A stretch of 64,000 nt of DNA from Cognaticolwellia aestuarii (GTDB lineage: Bacteria > Pseudomonadota > Gammaproteobacteria > Enterobacterales > Alteromonadaceae): NCBI RefSeq assembly GCF_002000025.1, contig NZ_MUZV01000013.1, forward strand, positions 1-64,000. Reading direction: 5' to 3'. The stretch's first letter is position 1. Each line of letters starts with the position of its first letter. Both the position numbers and the translations under genes were made by a program. Below are positions 26,726-36,551 of the stretch, piece by piece. A model generated the notes under the pieces. The model was not told the DNA's origin, did no database searches, and saw only the letters and a program-made list of their open reading frames with translations.

Positions 26726-27339
26726 TTTAGATGTTTGTCAGCAGGCGGGGAAATGCTACCTAGAATCTTATTGTAGATTAAATTTACCTTGGCCATATTT
26801 AATTTGGTGAAGGTTTACTCGAACTTACGATATGTTAACTCTTCAGCGCCGAAGTAATTGCGGCACTAAAACACTTTAATGCTTGTATTAAGATTCCCAT
26901 TGAATATGCCTAGCTTTATTTTGAATTAAGTCGCAAGATGGCTATAAAGAAAAAGTCATCCATTGATACTTTATCGCCTCTACTAACAGTGCTGTCACAG
27001 TCAATTTATTAGCTTATTTATTCATCACTCATAAGTACCCGAAATAGCCTACAATCGATTTAACATCATAATTTTGAGCTTTGCGAATTCCCCCCCCCCT
27101 AACCTATTAATATAATTTTTTTAGGAATAATCTCCTGAACCAAAAATCAGCATGTCTCAATATTTCCCTAGTCCTCAACTTTATGACTAGTAATATTAAG
27201 CGTCGTTGGCTCAGGCAATACTTAACACAAAGAATAGGTACTTCCTCCCCCAACTTATTATGGCAAAAATTGTAGTGGTTTAATGATCTCGGACACAATT
27301 TAAGGTGGTATTATTACCACTTACATGAGGTGTCACATG

Positions 27340-28499
<1,160 letters not shown>

Positions 28500-28599
28500 C
28501 CACTACAAATAATACAAATTTAAATAAAGGCTAAATTATAGAAGGTATAAATCTAGTATATACTTAGCCTCAAATAAGTTTTTAATATAAGAGTTATCT

Positions 28600-28995
28600 A
28601 TGTTTTTAGAACACGGTTCATTTGAATTCGAAATTCAAGGACAGATTTTAATAATGCGCCCACTTGGAGCTTGGAATTTTGAGACAGCGGTTAGGTGTTG
28701 CAAAGAGTATAAAGAGTTAGCCAATACTATTAACGATTCTCCTTGGGCCTGTTTGGTAAATTTGTCATTATGGGAGTTAGGCACGCCTGATATTTGGCAC
28801 GAAATTGATAAGGTTAATGCATGGGCTGATACAAATAATGAGAAATTTGAAGCCGTGATTTGCTCAAACAGCTTACAAAACACTTTACTAGAGCAAACCT
28901 ATGATAAATTTAAAAATGTTCAGACAGATTTTTTTTACACAGAGGCAGAGGCGCTAAAGTGGCTAAACACCAAATTAGTAACACATAACGAATAA
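28600..28995 (+). CDS. SpoIIAA/STAS-like small cytosolic protein
   Basis: A 131-residue protein without a signal peptide or membrane helix. Alternating strands and helices (FEFEIQGQILIMRPLGAWNF; WACLVNLSLWELGTPDIWHE; AEALKWLN at the end) resemble the STAS/SpoIIAA-like fold. The gene at 55376-55756 encodes a clear paralogue with the same layout and the shared EGSTPDxxH/ELGTPDIWHE segment. The function is unknown. It lies just right of the IS insertion with its own 5' region. RBS is weak (AAGAGTT). Confidence 0.65.
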   Translation: MFLEHGSFEFEIQGQILIMRPLGAWNFETAVRCCKEYKELANTINDSPWACLVNLSLWELGTPDIWHEIDKVNAWADTNNEKFEAVICSNSLQNTLLEQTYDKFKNVQTDFFYTEAEALKWLNTKLVTHNE

Positions 28996-29306
28996 ATCTT
29001 TTTACACTACTACAAAAATTTGTAGCGGGTAGTTAGGCATTTCATTGGTATTACTGTCTTTATCCTAAACGTCACTCAAGAAGCAAAAATGAATCTGATC
29101 AATGAATAACAGTATATGCAAAACTACAGTCAAATTATTACACTATCTCTAGTCGCTTCTTCTGTTAACCCAGATAATAAAATAATAGGAGCCCCCTTCC
29201 TAGTAGGCACCAGCACGAAGTGCTGCAGCTAAAGTAGCTTATAAAACTAAAAATATAGCCCCCTTTATTAAGCGTTGCTGGCAGCACAATAAAATATACC
29301 CAGTAA

Positions 29307-29894
29307 GAAATTGATGATAAATTTAGAGCCCCTGATTGGTTCCCAGATCAGTATAATGAAATGACCAGTATTATGAGATTTGGAAAAGCACCTAAGGTGT
29401 GGGCTTGTGCTTCTTGTCACTTAGCTTAGAGCTCTGGTTACCCTGAGACTGTAATGTTTTCGGGGCTTGGCAGTCAATATATTCAAACCCAAATGAAGGC
29501 CTTTACTGATGGGACACGGCTTGATTATTCAGGCCATATGAATCGCATGTCTACCGTACTAACAAAAAATGAAATAACGGCGATTAGTGATTGGCTTGCT
29601 ACTCTTACTTCTAAAAAAGTAACTAATATAATTGAAGTGTCGAAAGTGCCAAAAAGCTACCTTGATGAAACCCGTATGTGGCTTAAAGTACTGCTCAAGG
29701 AATGGAAGATATCGCAGGTCGAATTTTTTGGTTATCATTGTTCCCTTTTTTTTACTAAATGCTTAGAAGGCAGAACAGAAACCGTACCGCTAGTCGCTTA
29801 TGGTTTTATCTTATTAATGTGCAGTGTTAAATCATCTTTTCTTCGCTTGTCTGTGCAGACAGGTAATCATGATAAACAGGTGTATAAAGAATAA
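29307..29894 (+). pseudogene. Cytochrome c pseudogene
   Basis: The frame encodes DWFPDQYNEMTSIMRFGKAP, VWACASCHLA with the CxxCH haem site at about 29406-29420, then a TAG stop at 29427-29429, then GYPETVMFSGLGSQYIQTQM and MNRMSTVLTKNEITAISDWL, the pattern of a multihaem soluble cytochrome c family. After about 29690 the sequence no longer fits, so a frameshift and loss of the second half are likely. A signal-peptide-like start (MQNYSQIITLSLVASS from 29116) is in another frame. No intact start remains. Confidence 0.8.
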
Positions 29895-29992
29895 AAGCTA
29901 TTATCTCGATTGTTGCCACTTATCTCTATACCCATGGTCATTAGCACTGAATGATTGTGGGAATAAGCAGCAACTTATTTATTACTAGAAGC

Positions 29993-31075
29993 CTAGTCGA
30001 TATTTCCACCTACTGTTAAGCCGCTTGGGACAATATCGGGCTTTCCTTGATAAAAATCATTGTTATCAAGCGTTCTTAAGAACGCTTCAATATCATTAAA
30101 GTCTTCATCATCAATATTCACCTCAATATCGCCCCTGTTTTCATAAACAGCAATAGCATCTATTAATCTTCCACTTGAACCGTCATGCATATAAGGCGCT
30201 GTCGCTGATATGTTTCTTAAACTTGGGGTACGTACAACTACATCATCAATGATAGCTTCACCGGGGTGAATGTCATTATCAGAAAGCATTGGGCCTGAAT
30301 GGCAACGAGCACAGCCACTATCAATAAATTTATTAAGACCTATAATTTCTTGCTGAGTTAAAGCCATTTGATCGCCAGAAAGAAACTGATCAAATCTCGT
30401 ATTCGGAGTAATAATTTTTCTTTCAAAACTCGCGAGAGCTTTTGCTATATTTTCACTATTAATGGCATCATCTACGGAAAATGCTCGCTCGAATAATTCT
30501 ACATATTCAGGTACAGCTTTTAGCCTAGTCACTATTTCTGCCATGATATCTTTCTCGTCAATATTGTAACCGAGCATTTCAACTGGGTTTTTAATCGGCC
30601 CAACCGCTTGCTCTTCTAAGGTATTAGTTCTTAGGTCCCAGAAGTAACCTCCTGATATAAAATCGCTAGTCACATTAGTGTTACTTACACCAGTAAATGT
30701 AACATTCATAATAGTAGGAGAATGAATAGGTGTTACTTCTTGCCCATATCTTGCTGGCCCTAACCCAATACCATCAGAGCCGATAGAGAATACTCGCCCA
30801 TCAGCCCAACCGAAGTCGGGATGATGACATGAAGCACAAGATGTGTTCTTATCTCCTGAAAGTATAGGATCCCAAAACAATAATTCACCAAGTTGCTCTC
30901 TCGATTCGCTATAAGGGTTACTATTCGGGTAAATTGACGTGGTAGGCAGTGGAGTAAAGGTTGCAGAGTAGTCTCGTAACTGATTATCAGCACCTACTCC
31001 AGCATTATTACCTCCTCCGCAGCTAATAATGCTAATACAGATTAGAGGAGTTAGAGAGAGTTTCAATAGTTTCAT
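29993..31075 (-). CDS. Di-haem cytochrome c peroxidase (MauG/CcpA family) lipoprotein
   Basis: A 360-residue protein. The ATG at 31075 has the RBS GAGGT; a TTG upstream is in frame but unsupported. The signal peptide ends at SIISC, so it is a lipoprotein with Cys near residue 19. Two haem sites are visible: CASCHHPD near residue 78 and CARCHSGP near 252. Other family motifs are GELLFWDPILSGDKNTS, SPTIMNVTFT and TPSLRNISATAPYMHDGSS, with the Met ligand. It reduces H2O2 or oxidises partners in the periplasm. Site c lies 78-110 bases upstream. Confidence 0.92.
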   Translation of the reverse strand: MKLLKLSLTPLICISIISCGGGNNAGVGADNQLRDYSATFTPLPTTSIYPNSNPYSESREQLGELLFWDPILSGDKNTSCASCHHPDFGWADGRVFSIGSDGIGLGPARYGQEVTPIHSPTIMNVTFTGVSNTNVTSDFISGGYFWDLRTNTLEEQAVGPIKNPVEMLGYNIDEKDIMAEIVTRLKAVPEYVELFERAFSVDDAINSENIAKALASFERKIITPNTRFDQFLSGDQMALTQQEIIGLNKFIDSGCARCHSGPMLSDNDIHPGEAIIDDVVVRTPSLRNISATAPYMHDGSSGRLIDAIAVYENRGDIEVNIDDEDFNDIEAFLRTLDNNDFYQGKPDIVPSGLTVGGNID

Positions 31076-31152
31076 TAGTGAGTACCTCAATATTTAATAC
31101 AAAAATGCAAACTCTATGGTGAGTTTATTGACGATGATTTTGACCAAGCACT

Positions 31153-31185
31153 TGTCTACAAAGTGTCTAATTTACTTAGAATTTA
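31153..31185. promoter_or_regulatory. Three 11-base TGTC-type repeats (site c)
   Basis: TGTCTACAAAG, TGTCTAATTTA and CTTAGAATTTA are consecutive. The first is identical to the first unit of site d, the second to the second unit of site b. It lies between the peroxidase start (78 bases away, minus strand) and the 3' end of the GtrA gene, so the peroxidase is the likely target. Confidence 0.65.
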
Positions 31186-31215
31186 ATTTTTGATTTTATT
31201 TTTGAAAAATAATCA

Positions 31216-31605
31216 TTACTTAAAGTTGCTTACAAATACGAATCGGTTCGCAAGAAAATAATTACTGAACAGGCCCAAAATTATGCCCAGGCAGAAGGCA
31301 ATGGGCAGCGATATATAATCTTTCACCCCAAAAAAGACTAGTAAATTGATAGCCCCGGAAAAGTGCGCGCTTAACATGTGCTTATACCATTGGTATAAAA
31401 TAGAGTTGGATTGTTGATGCCGATAAGTATACAGACGATTACCAAGCCAAGTTACACTCGCAGCCAACCAAAAAGCGACTAACCGCGAAAGAATTATATT
31501 ATCAGTAACCATAACTAATAGTGAAAAAACAACACTATCAATAGCAAAACCTATCCCACCTATAAAACAAAATTTTTTGAACACTTGCATAGCCACTGTC
31601 ATCAT
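31216..31605 (-). CDS. GtrA-family membrane protein
   Basis: A GtrA-like protein of about 129 residues with four membrane helices (CFIGGIGFAIDSVVFSLLVM; LVAFWLAASVTWLGNRLYTY; AINLLVFFGVKDYI; AFCLGIILGLFSNYFLANRF). The family is thought to flip undecaprenyl-phosphate-linked sugars. The frame is open to 31740, but homology begins at FKKFCFIGG; the start is taken at 31605, and 31590 is also possible; neither has a strong RBS. It is divergent from the GT2 gene, with site d in the shared promoter region. Confidence 0.85.
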   Translation of the reverse strand: MMTVAMQVFKKFCFIGGIGFAIDSVVFSLLVMVTDNIILSRLVAFWLAASVTWLGNRLYTYRHQQSNSILYQWYKHMLSAHFSGAINLLVFFGVKDYISLPIAFCLGIILGLFSNYFLANRFVFVSNFK

Positions 31606-31633
31606 CAAATTAAGATAAGTGTATTGCGAGCAA

Positions 31634-31655
31634 TGTCTACAAAGTGTCACTTGGT
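31634..31655. promoter_or_regulatory. TGTC direct repeat (site d) between GtrA and GT2
   Basis: TGTCTACAAAG followed directly by TGTCACTTGGT. It is 29-50 bases before the GtrA start and 61-82 bases before the GT2 start. Toward GtrA, TAGACA is followed 16 bases later by TATCTT as a possible -10. Confidence 0.65.
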
Positions 31656-31715
31656 ATTGACTTTTTTTAGACCTCATTGGCTTTAAAGTGGCTACATAAA
31701 TTTTTGGAGAAAAAA

Positions 31716-32714
31716 ATGCAGCTTGTAACCCCACCGCCATCGATTACAGATGAAATAACCTTAAGTATCATAGTACCTGTTTATAATGAACAAGAAATGC
31801 TACCGATATTTCATCATTATCTAGCAAAAGTATTAAGTACTCAGTCAGACTCTAGTTTTGAAATCGTTTATATCAATGACGGTAGCACTGATGACAGCTG
31901 GAATATCATGCTTAATTTAGACAGTCATTACGCCAATGTTGAGTGTATCAATCTCAGCCGAAATTTTGGTAAAGAAGCAGCGATGACGGCTGGAATTGAT
32001 CATGCTAAAGGGCAAGCGATTGTTTTATTGGATGCCGACTTACAAGATCCACCAGAACTCATTCCAGAAATGTTAGCAGCATGGCGTCAAGGTTATGACG
32101 TCGTTAACATGAGACGTAGCGCGCGACTGGGAGAATCGAAATTCAAATGCTGGTCAGCTCACGTTTATTATCGTTTACTTGATTATTTATCCGACGTGCC
32201 TTTACAAAAAGATGTCGGTGACTTTAGATTACTAAGTAGAAGAGTGGTTGAGGATATCAAACAACTATCTGAGCGCAGCCGCTACATGAAAGGGATTCTT
32301 TCTTGGCCTGGCTATAAACAAACCACGATTAGTTTCGAGCGTCCTGAACGCGCTGCCGGTGAAACTAAATGGTCGTTTATACAACTAGTTAAGTTAGGTC
32401 TGTCGGGTATTACCGCCTTTAGTATTAAACCACTGAGAATCGCAACGTGGGCTGGTGCACTTATTTCAACTTCAGCTTTTCTTTACGGATTTTGGATTGT
32501 TATCAAAACGCTTATTTTTGGTGAAGCTGTCGCCGGTTACCCTACTATGATGTTAATTCAACTATTTTTAGGTGGCGTACAATTGTTATCTATTGGTATT
32601 TTGGGGGAATATGTCGGCCGTATTTATGCTGAAACCAAAGCACGTCCAATATACTTAATTATGGATAAAGAAAAAAATAGCATGATGAATGCAATGGAAA
32701 AAAAACATGGTTAA
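31716..32714 (+). CDS. GT2 family polyprenyl-phosphate glycosyltransferase (ArnC/GtrB-like)
   Basis: A 332-residue enzyme. The start at 31716 has the RBS TTGGAGA. The GT-A domain shows LSIIVPVYNEQEMLP, EIVYINDGSTDDS, the DxD motif (LLDADLQDPPELIPEM) and ERAAGETKWSF. Two C-terminal helices (about 235-260 and 270-295) anchor it in the membrane. It loads a sugar from a nucleotide donor onto undecaprenyl phosphate. It overlaps the ArnT-like gene by eight bases; together with GtrA it forms the load-flip-transfer set of a glycan-modification pathway. Confidence 0.92.
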   Translation: MQLVTPPPSITDEITLSIIVPVYNEQEMLPIFHHYLAKVLSTQSDSSFEIVYINDGSTDDSWNIMLNLDSHYANVECINLSRNFGKEAAMTAGIDHAKGQAIVLLDADLQDPPELIPEMLAAWRQGYDVVNMRRSARLGESKFKCWSAHVYYRLLDYLSDVPLQKDVGDFRLLSRRVVEDIKQLSERSRYMKGILSWPGYKQTTISFERPERAAGETKWSFIQLVKLGLSGITAFSIKPLRIATWAGALISTSAFLYGFWIVIKTLIFGEAVAGYPTMMLIQLFLGGVQLLSIGILGEYVGRIYAETKARPIYLIMDKEKNSMMNAMEKKHG

Positions 32715-34146
32715 GCTAGATAACAATAATGATAAAATATCAATGTCGCTGCTGTATTGGGCAACAATACTCATTCTTTCTTTAATCGCCACGCGACTAA
32801 TTTCACTAGGGTTATTTCCACTGTATGACACCACAGAAGCCAGATATGGTGAAATGGCACGGATAATGGCAGAAACAAATAACTGGATAACCCCTCAATT
32901 TGATTACAACGTGCCTTTTTGGGGCAAACCGCCATTTCAAACATGGCTCAGTGCATTAAGCTTTTCTTGGTTCGGGGTTAGCGAAATTACTGCTCGCATA
33001 CCACATTTTTTTTGTGGTTTGATCACATGTGCTTTAATTTTTCGCTTTACTAAATCACTCACAAATAATAATTCAGCTATTTTTTCGCTATTAATTATCA
33101 CTTCTAGTCTTGGCTTTATACTTGCCATTGGTATGGTCATGACGGACAGTGCGCTACTAATGGCAAACACCATAGCAATGGTGAGCTTCTGGCAGTGCTA
33201 TAGGCAAAAAGATAAGGCGTTATCAGGGCATTTGTTTTTTGTTGCTTTAGCGTTAGGTATGTTAATCAAAGGCCCTGTCGCGGTTGTCCTCATTGGTATT
33301 GCGCTAGTTTGTTGGAGTGTATGGCAAAAATGTTTTTGGGATGCCATAAAATCACTACCTTGGCTCTCTGGTATGTTGCTATTATTAACCTTAATCTTAC
33401 CTTGGTATATAGCGGCTGAGATACGTACCCCTGGGTTTCTGGAATACTTTATACTTGGCGAGCATATTCAGCGATTTCTTGTTTCTGGCTGGCAAGGTGA
33501 CTTATACGGTAGTGCACATGTAAAACCTAGAGGCATGATTTGGCTCTACTGGGTTATCTGTGCCTGCCCCTGGTCATTTATTGCTTTAGGGTTAATCGTT
33601 AAAAGGTATCGCGGCATTACATTACCTCACAGTAGAAGCCAAACACTGGGGATTAATAAATATCTTATTTGTTGGATGATATCGCCATTATTACTTTTTA
33701 CTTTAGCGGGTAATATTTTACCTATTTATGTACTACCTGGTTTTAGTGCTTTAGCCGTGTTGATTGCAATTAATAGCCAATTAAAGAAAATGCATAATTA
33801 TTTAGCATCATTTACCCTAGTAACAATAATCTCAATAGTAACCTTACTTAACACAAGAGTCATAAGTAATAAAAGTGAAGCATATCTACTCGGCTCTGAT
33901 CGAAGTTTTAAACAAAATGTGCAACTATACTACTGGAAAAAGCGCCCTTTTAGTGCACAATTTTATTCTAAAGGCCAAGCGCAATTACTAGATGATGCTA
34001 AACAAATAAATAACCTGCTTGCGTCGAATGATGGATTTCTCCTTGCTATAAAAAGGGATGATTTTGAAGTATTACAGAATAAGCTATCGACAGTATGCTT
34101 AATAGAAAAACAAAACGAAGCGCGTATATTACTAAAATGCAATTAA
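32707..34146 (+). CDS. ArnT-like GT39/PMT glycosyltransferase
   Basis: A 479-residue polytopic protein with about 11-12 helices. The first periplasmic loop has the family motif LFPLYDTTEARYGEMARIM and NVPFWGKPPFQTWL, with the acidic residues used for catalysis in ArnT. A short soluble C-terminal region follows from about residue 395. ArnT enzymes move sugars such as aminoarabinose from undecaprenyl phosphate to lipid A; here the donor and acceptor are unknown because no arnA/arnB-type genes are present. It is followed by its likely regulator 10 bases downstream. Confidence 0.9.
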   Translation: MVKLDNNNDKISMSLLYWATILILSLIATRLISLGLFPLYDTTEARYGEMARIMAETNNWITPQFDYNVPFWGKPPFQTWLSALSFSWFGVSEITARIPHFFCGLITCALIFRFTKSLTNNNSAIFSLLIITSSLGFILAIGMVMTDSALLMANTIAMVSFWQCYRQKDKALSGHLFFVALALGMLIKGPVAVVLIGIALVCWSVWQKCFWDAIKSLPWLSGMLLLLTLILPWYIAAEIRTPGFLEYFILGEHIQRFLVSGWQGDLYGSAHVKPRGMIWLYWVICACPWSFIALGLIVKRYRGITLPHSRSQTLGINKYLICWMISPLLLFTLAGNILPIYVLPGFSALAVLIAINSQLKKMHNYLASFTLVTIISIVTLLNTRVISNKSEAYLLGSDRSFKQNVQLYYWKKRPFSAQFYSKGQAQLLDDAKQINNLLASNDGFLLAIKRDDFEVLQNKLSTVCLIEKQNEARILLKCN

Positions 34147-34156
34147 GGATAATATT

Positions 34157-34831
34157 TTGAAAGTTTTACTCGTAGAAGATTGTCAAAACGTTGCTGAAGT
34201 TGTTTTTGATTACTTTGAAGCGTCTGATATCAGCCTTGATTACGCGGCTACAGGTACTTTAGGTCTATATTTAGCTCAAACACAAAAATTTGACTGTATT
34301 GTGCTCGATATTATGTTGCCAGGTTTAGATGGTATTAGCTTGTGTCAACAATTAAGGGCTGAGGGCAATAATACTCCGATAATCATGCTAACAGCACGTG
34401 ATACTAACAGTGATATGCTATCAGGCCTTCGCGAAGGTGCTGACGATTATATTATTAAACCTTTTAACTTAGAGTTACTTGAAGCACGAATACATAGCCT
34501 TATACGTCGGAACTCAGGTATTGGCTTTGTCAATCAAATAATTTGTGGTCCTATGACGATAGATATAAACACCTACCAAGTATGGCGAGGGGAGAATGAG
34601 CTAAAGCTAACCCCTATAGGTTTTAAGATATTAAAGCTGTTAATGCAAAGATCTCCCAATGTTGTCTCTCGTCAAGAAATTGAAGAGGTGCTATGGCCAG
34701 ACGATTTACCCGATCAAGATATATTGCGCAAGCATGTATACCAATTGCGTAACAAGGTCGACACACCTTTTAGTGAAAATATAATTGAAACTGTGCCTAA
34801 ATTAGGATATCGATTGGTGGCAGAAAAATGA
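34157..34831 (+). CDS. OmpR/PmrA-family response regulator (intact receiver)
   Basis: A 224-residue regulator starting with TTG behind AAGGATA. All receiver residues are present: LLVEDCQN (Glu-Asp), the phosphoacceptor Asp in CIVLDIMLPGLDG, Thr in IMLTARD and Lys in IIKPFN. The winged-helix domain (about 126-224) includes IGFKILKLLMQRSPNVVSRQ and RKHVYQLRNKVDTPF and is close in pattern to the orphan regulator at 21252-21923. It overlaps the sensor-kinase gene by four bases. It may bind the TGTC repeats near its own cluster. Confidence 0.93.
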   Translation: MKVLLVEDCQNVAEVVFDYFEASDISLDYAATGTLGLYLAQTQKFDCIVLDIMLPGLDGISLCQQLRAEGNNTPIIMLTARDTNSDMLSGLREGADDYIIKPFNLELLEARIHSLIRRNSGIGFVNQIICGPMTIDINTYQVWRGENELKLTPIGFKILKLLMQRSPNVVSRQEIEEVLWPDDLPDQDILRKHVYQLRNKVDTPFSENIIETVPKLGYRLVAEK

Positions 34832-36078
34832 TTAATGCCAAACCAATGCTTAATAAGATAATACAAGTCTATTTACTCGGTGCGACAGCACTACTGATGT
34901 TTTATTGTGCTATTCTTAACCACTCAATTCTATATGCAGAAAACCAGAACAGCGAACGACGGTTAGCATTAGTTGCACCATACCACTTCGCTTTATTCAA
35001 CCAAGATAGCGCTAGCATAATTAAAATTAACCCGATGCTAAAAATTTACGACCAATATGACATATTACCAACCTTGATAAAACGAAGGCTACATAAAGAG
35101 TGGCAAGGAAGTATTAATTTCCATTTTGAAGATGATAGTGAATTTGGAGTGTTCGCACAAAAGATCATGACGTCAAAAGGTCAAAGGATTGTATACGCTG
35201 TAGAGAATATTGATGCAATTGAATGGGATGACGTTAGTTTTGCAATATTTCAACTGATTATTTTTGGCCTAGGCCTGCTTATTTTCATCATTTCTGTGCT
35301 GGTAAGTATAAAAATGGCACGACGCATTAGTATGCCATTTACAAATTTAGCTGTTCAGTTAGAGAACAATAAAAATGAAAGCTATGCCCCATTAACTGTT
35401 GAGGGTGAGCCTTCACTTGAGATCATGCAAACGCTTAAAGGTGTTAATAGTTATCGCAGTAGAATTCAAGACGCATTTATTAGAGAAAAAGCTTTTACAC
35501 GATATATTAGTCATGAACTGCGAACACCGATGACAGTTATTCGCGGTGCAGTTAGTGTTTTACGCTTACTTAAAAACGAAAAGTCTAATAAACAGTGTAA
35601 TCGTATTGACATGGCTGTTATAGAGATGGAACAGTTAATTCATACCTTCCTTCTCCTTGCAAGAGATGAAGACCTCTCCGGTTTGAATTCTTTTATTTCA
35701 AAAGAGTACATTAGAAACTTAATCATAGATATTGAACCCACAATTAAAGCAAACCAGGTTGAGTTTCATCAACAATTACAGTGCGAATTTAATATAGCAG
35801 CTCAAAGCCTACTCTTTTCAGCTGTTATTAAAAACCTTCTAAAAAATGCCATAAATTGCAGTATTGCTGGAAATGTTGATTTATTTATTTCACCAGAACG
35901 AATTGATGTTATTGATAATGGCGTTGGCCTCGATGCAAAGCCTCGTGGTTATGAAGGATTTGGTATAGGTCTCAATATTGTTCGTGATATATGTGAAAAA
36001 TACCATTGGCAATTCAGTATTAAGAACAACGAAAGTAAGGGCTGTACAGCATCGGTAATATTTAAAAAGAGCTCATAG
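34828..36078 (+). CDS. Sensor histidine kinase
   Basis: A 416-residue kinase. TM1 at about 9-30 and TM2 at about 140-163 enclose a periplasmic sensor of about 110 residues. Then come a linker, the H-box ISHELRTPMTVIRG (His near 228), an N-box NLLKNAINCS and ATP lid motifs DNGVGLD and GFGIGLNIV. It starts inside the regulator stop (ATGA). The sensor is not a recognised domain. The linkage with ArnT-type genes resembles PmrB, but the sensor lacks a visible ExxE metal motif. Confidence 0.92.
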   Translation: MINAKPMLNKIIQVYLLGATALLMFYCAILNHSILYAENQNSERRLALVAPYHFALFNQDSASIIKINPMLKIYDQYDILPTLIKRRLHKEWQGSINFHFEDDSEFGVFAQKIMTSKGQRIVYAVENIDAIEWDDVSFAIFQLIIFGLGLLIFIISVLVSIKMARRISMPFTNLAVQLENNKNESYAPLTVEGEPSLEIMQTLKGVNSYRSRIQDAFIREKAFTRYISHELRTPMTVIRGAVSVLRLLKNEKSNKQCNRIDMAVIEMEQLIHTFLLLARDEDLSGLNSFISKEYIRNLIIDIEPTIKANQVEFHQQLQCEFNIAAQSLLFSAVIKNLLKNAINCSIAGNVDLFISPERIDVIDNGVGLDAKPRGYEGFGIGLNIVRDICEKYHWQFSIKNNESKGCTASVIFKKSS

Positions 36079-36457
36079 GTTTGTATTTCGACGCTTAAGT
36101 AGATATTTTCAACGAGTCTATTGTATTGATAAAATGTTATTTCATGAACCCATATCTAATATTAAGATATTGTAAGCTAGTGTGATAACCTTTAACGACT
36201 TAATATGGGGGTTATTTACCTCAGTGTCATCGTATATCAATTAGCAAATCAGTTACTACTGTGCGTTGCTATTACGGTTAAGTATCTAAATGATTTAAGT
36301 TAATGGTCCTTTTTAGTTCTCGTAAAAAACATAGTAACTTTGGAGTTTATTTATTTTAACTCTTCAAAATCATGATAGTCTTAACAGATTTTGATGCTGA
36401 CTGGTTTGAACTTTATCCGCTTATCGAACGATAAATTAACTTATAAGATCAGAAGGT

Positions 36458-36489
36458 TTAAACCCCTTAAACCCCTTAAACCCCTTAAA
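36458..36489. repeat. 9-base minisatellite
   Basis: TTAAACCCC is repeated three times exactly and followed by TTAAA. It lies in a 473-base gene-free gap (36079-36551) with no ORF or terminator that I can support. Confidence 0.85.
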
Positions 36490-36551
36490 AGAATATATTG
36501 GTTGCAGAATGCTTAATAGTGTTGATTTCATAAACTATGAATAAATAAAAT

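Noticed and set aside
27090-27099. Ten-C homopolymer as a phase-variation tract
   Set aside because: It is not inside or just upstream of any supported gene.
27107-27298. Minus-strand 62-codon frame left of the IS element
   Set aside because: It runs into the IS terminal repeat, has no RBS and no recognisable sequence; it is a chance frame in decayed DNA.
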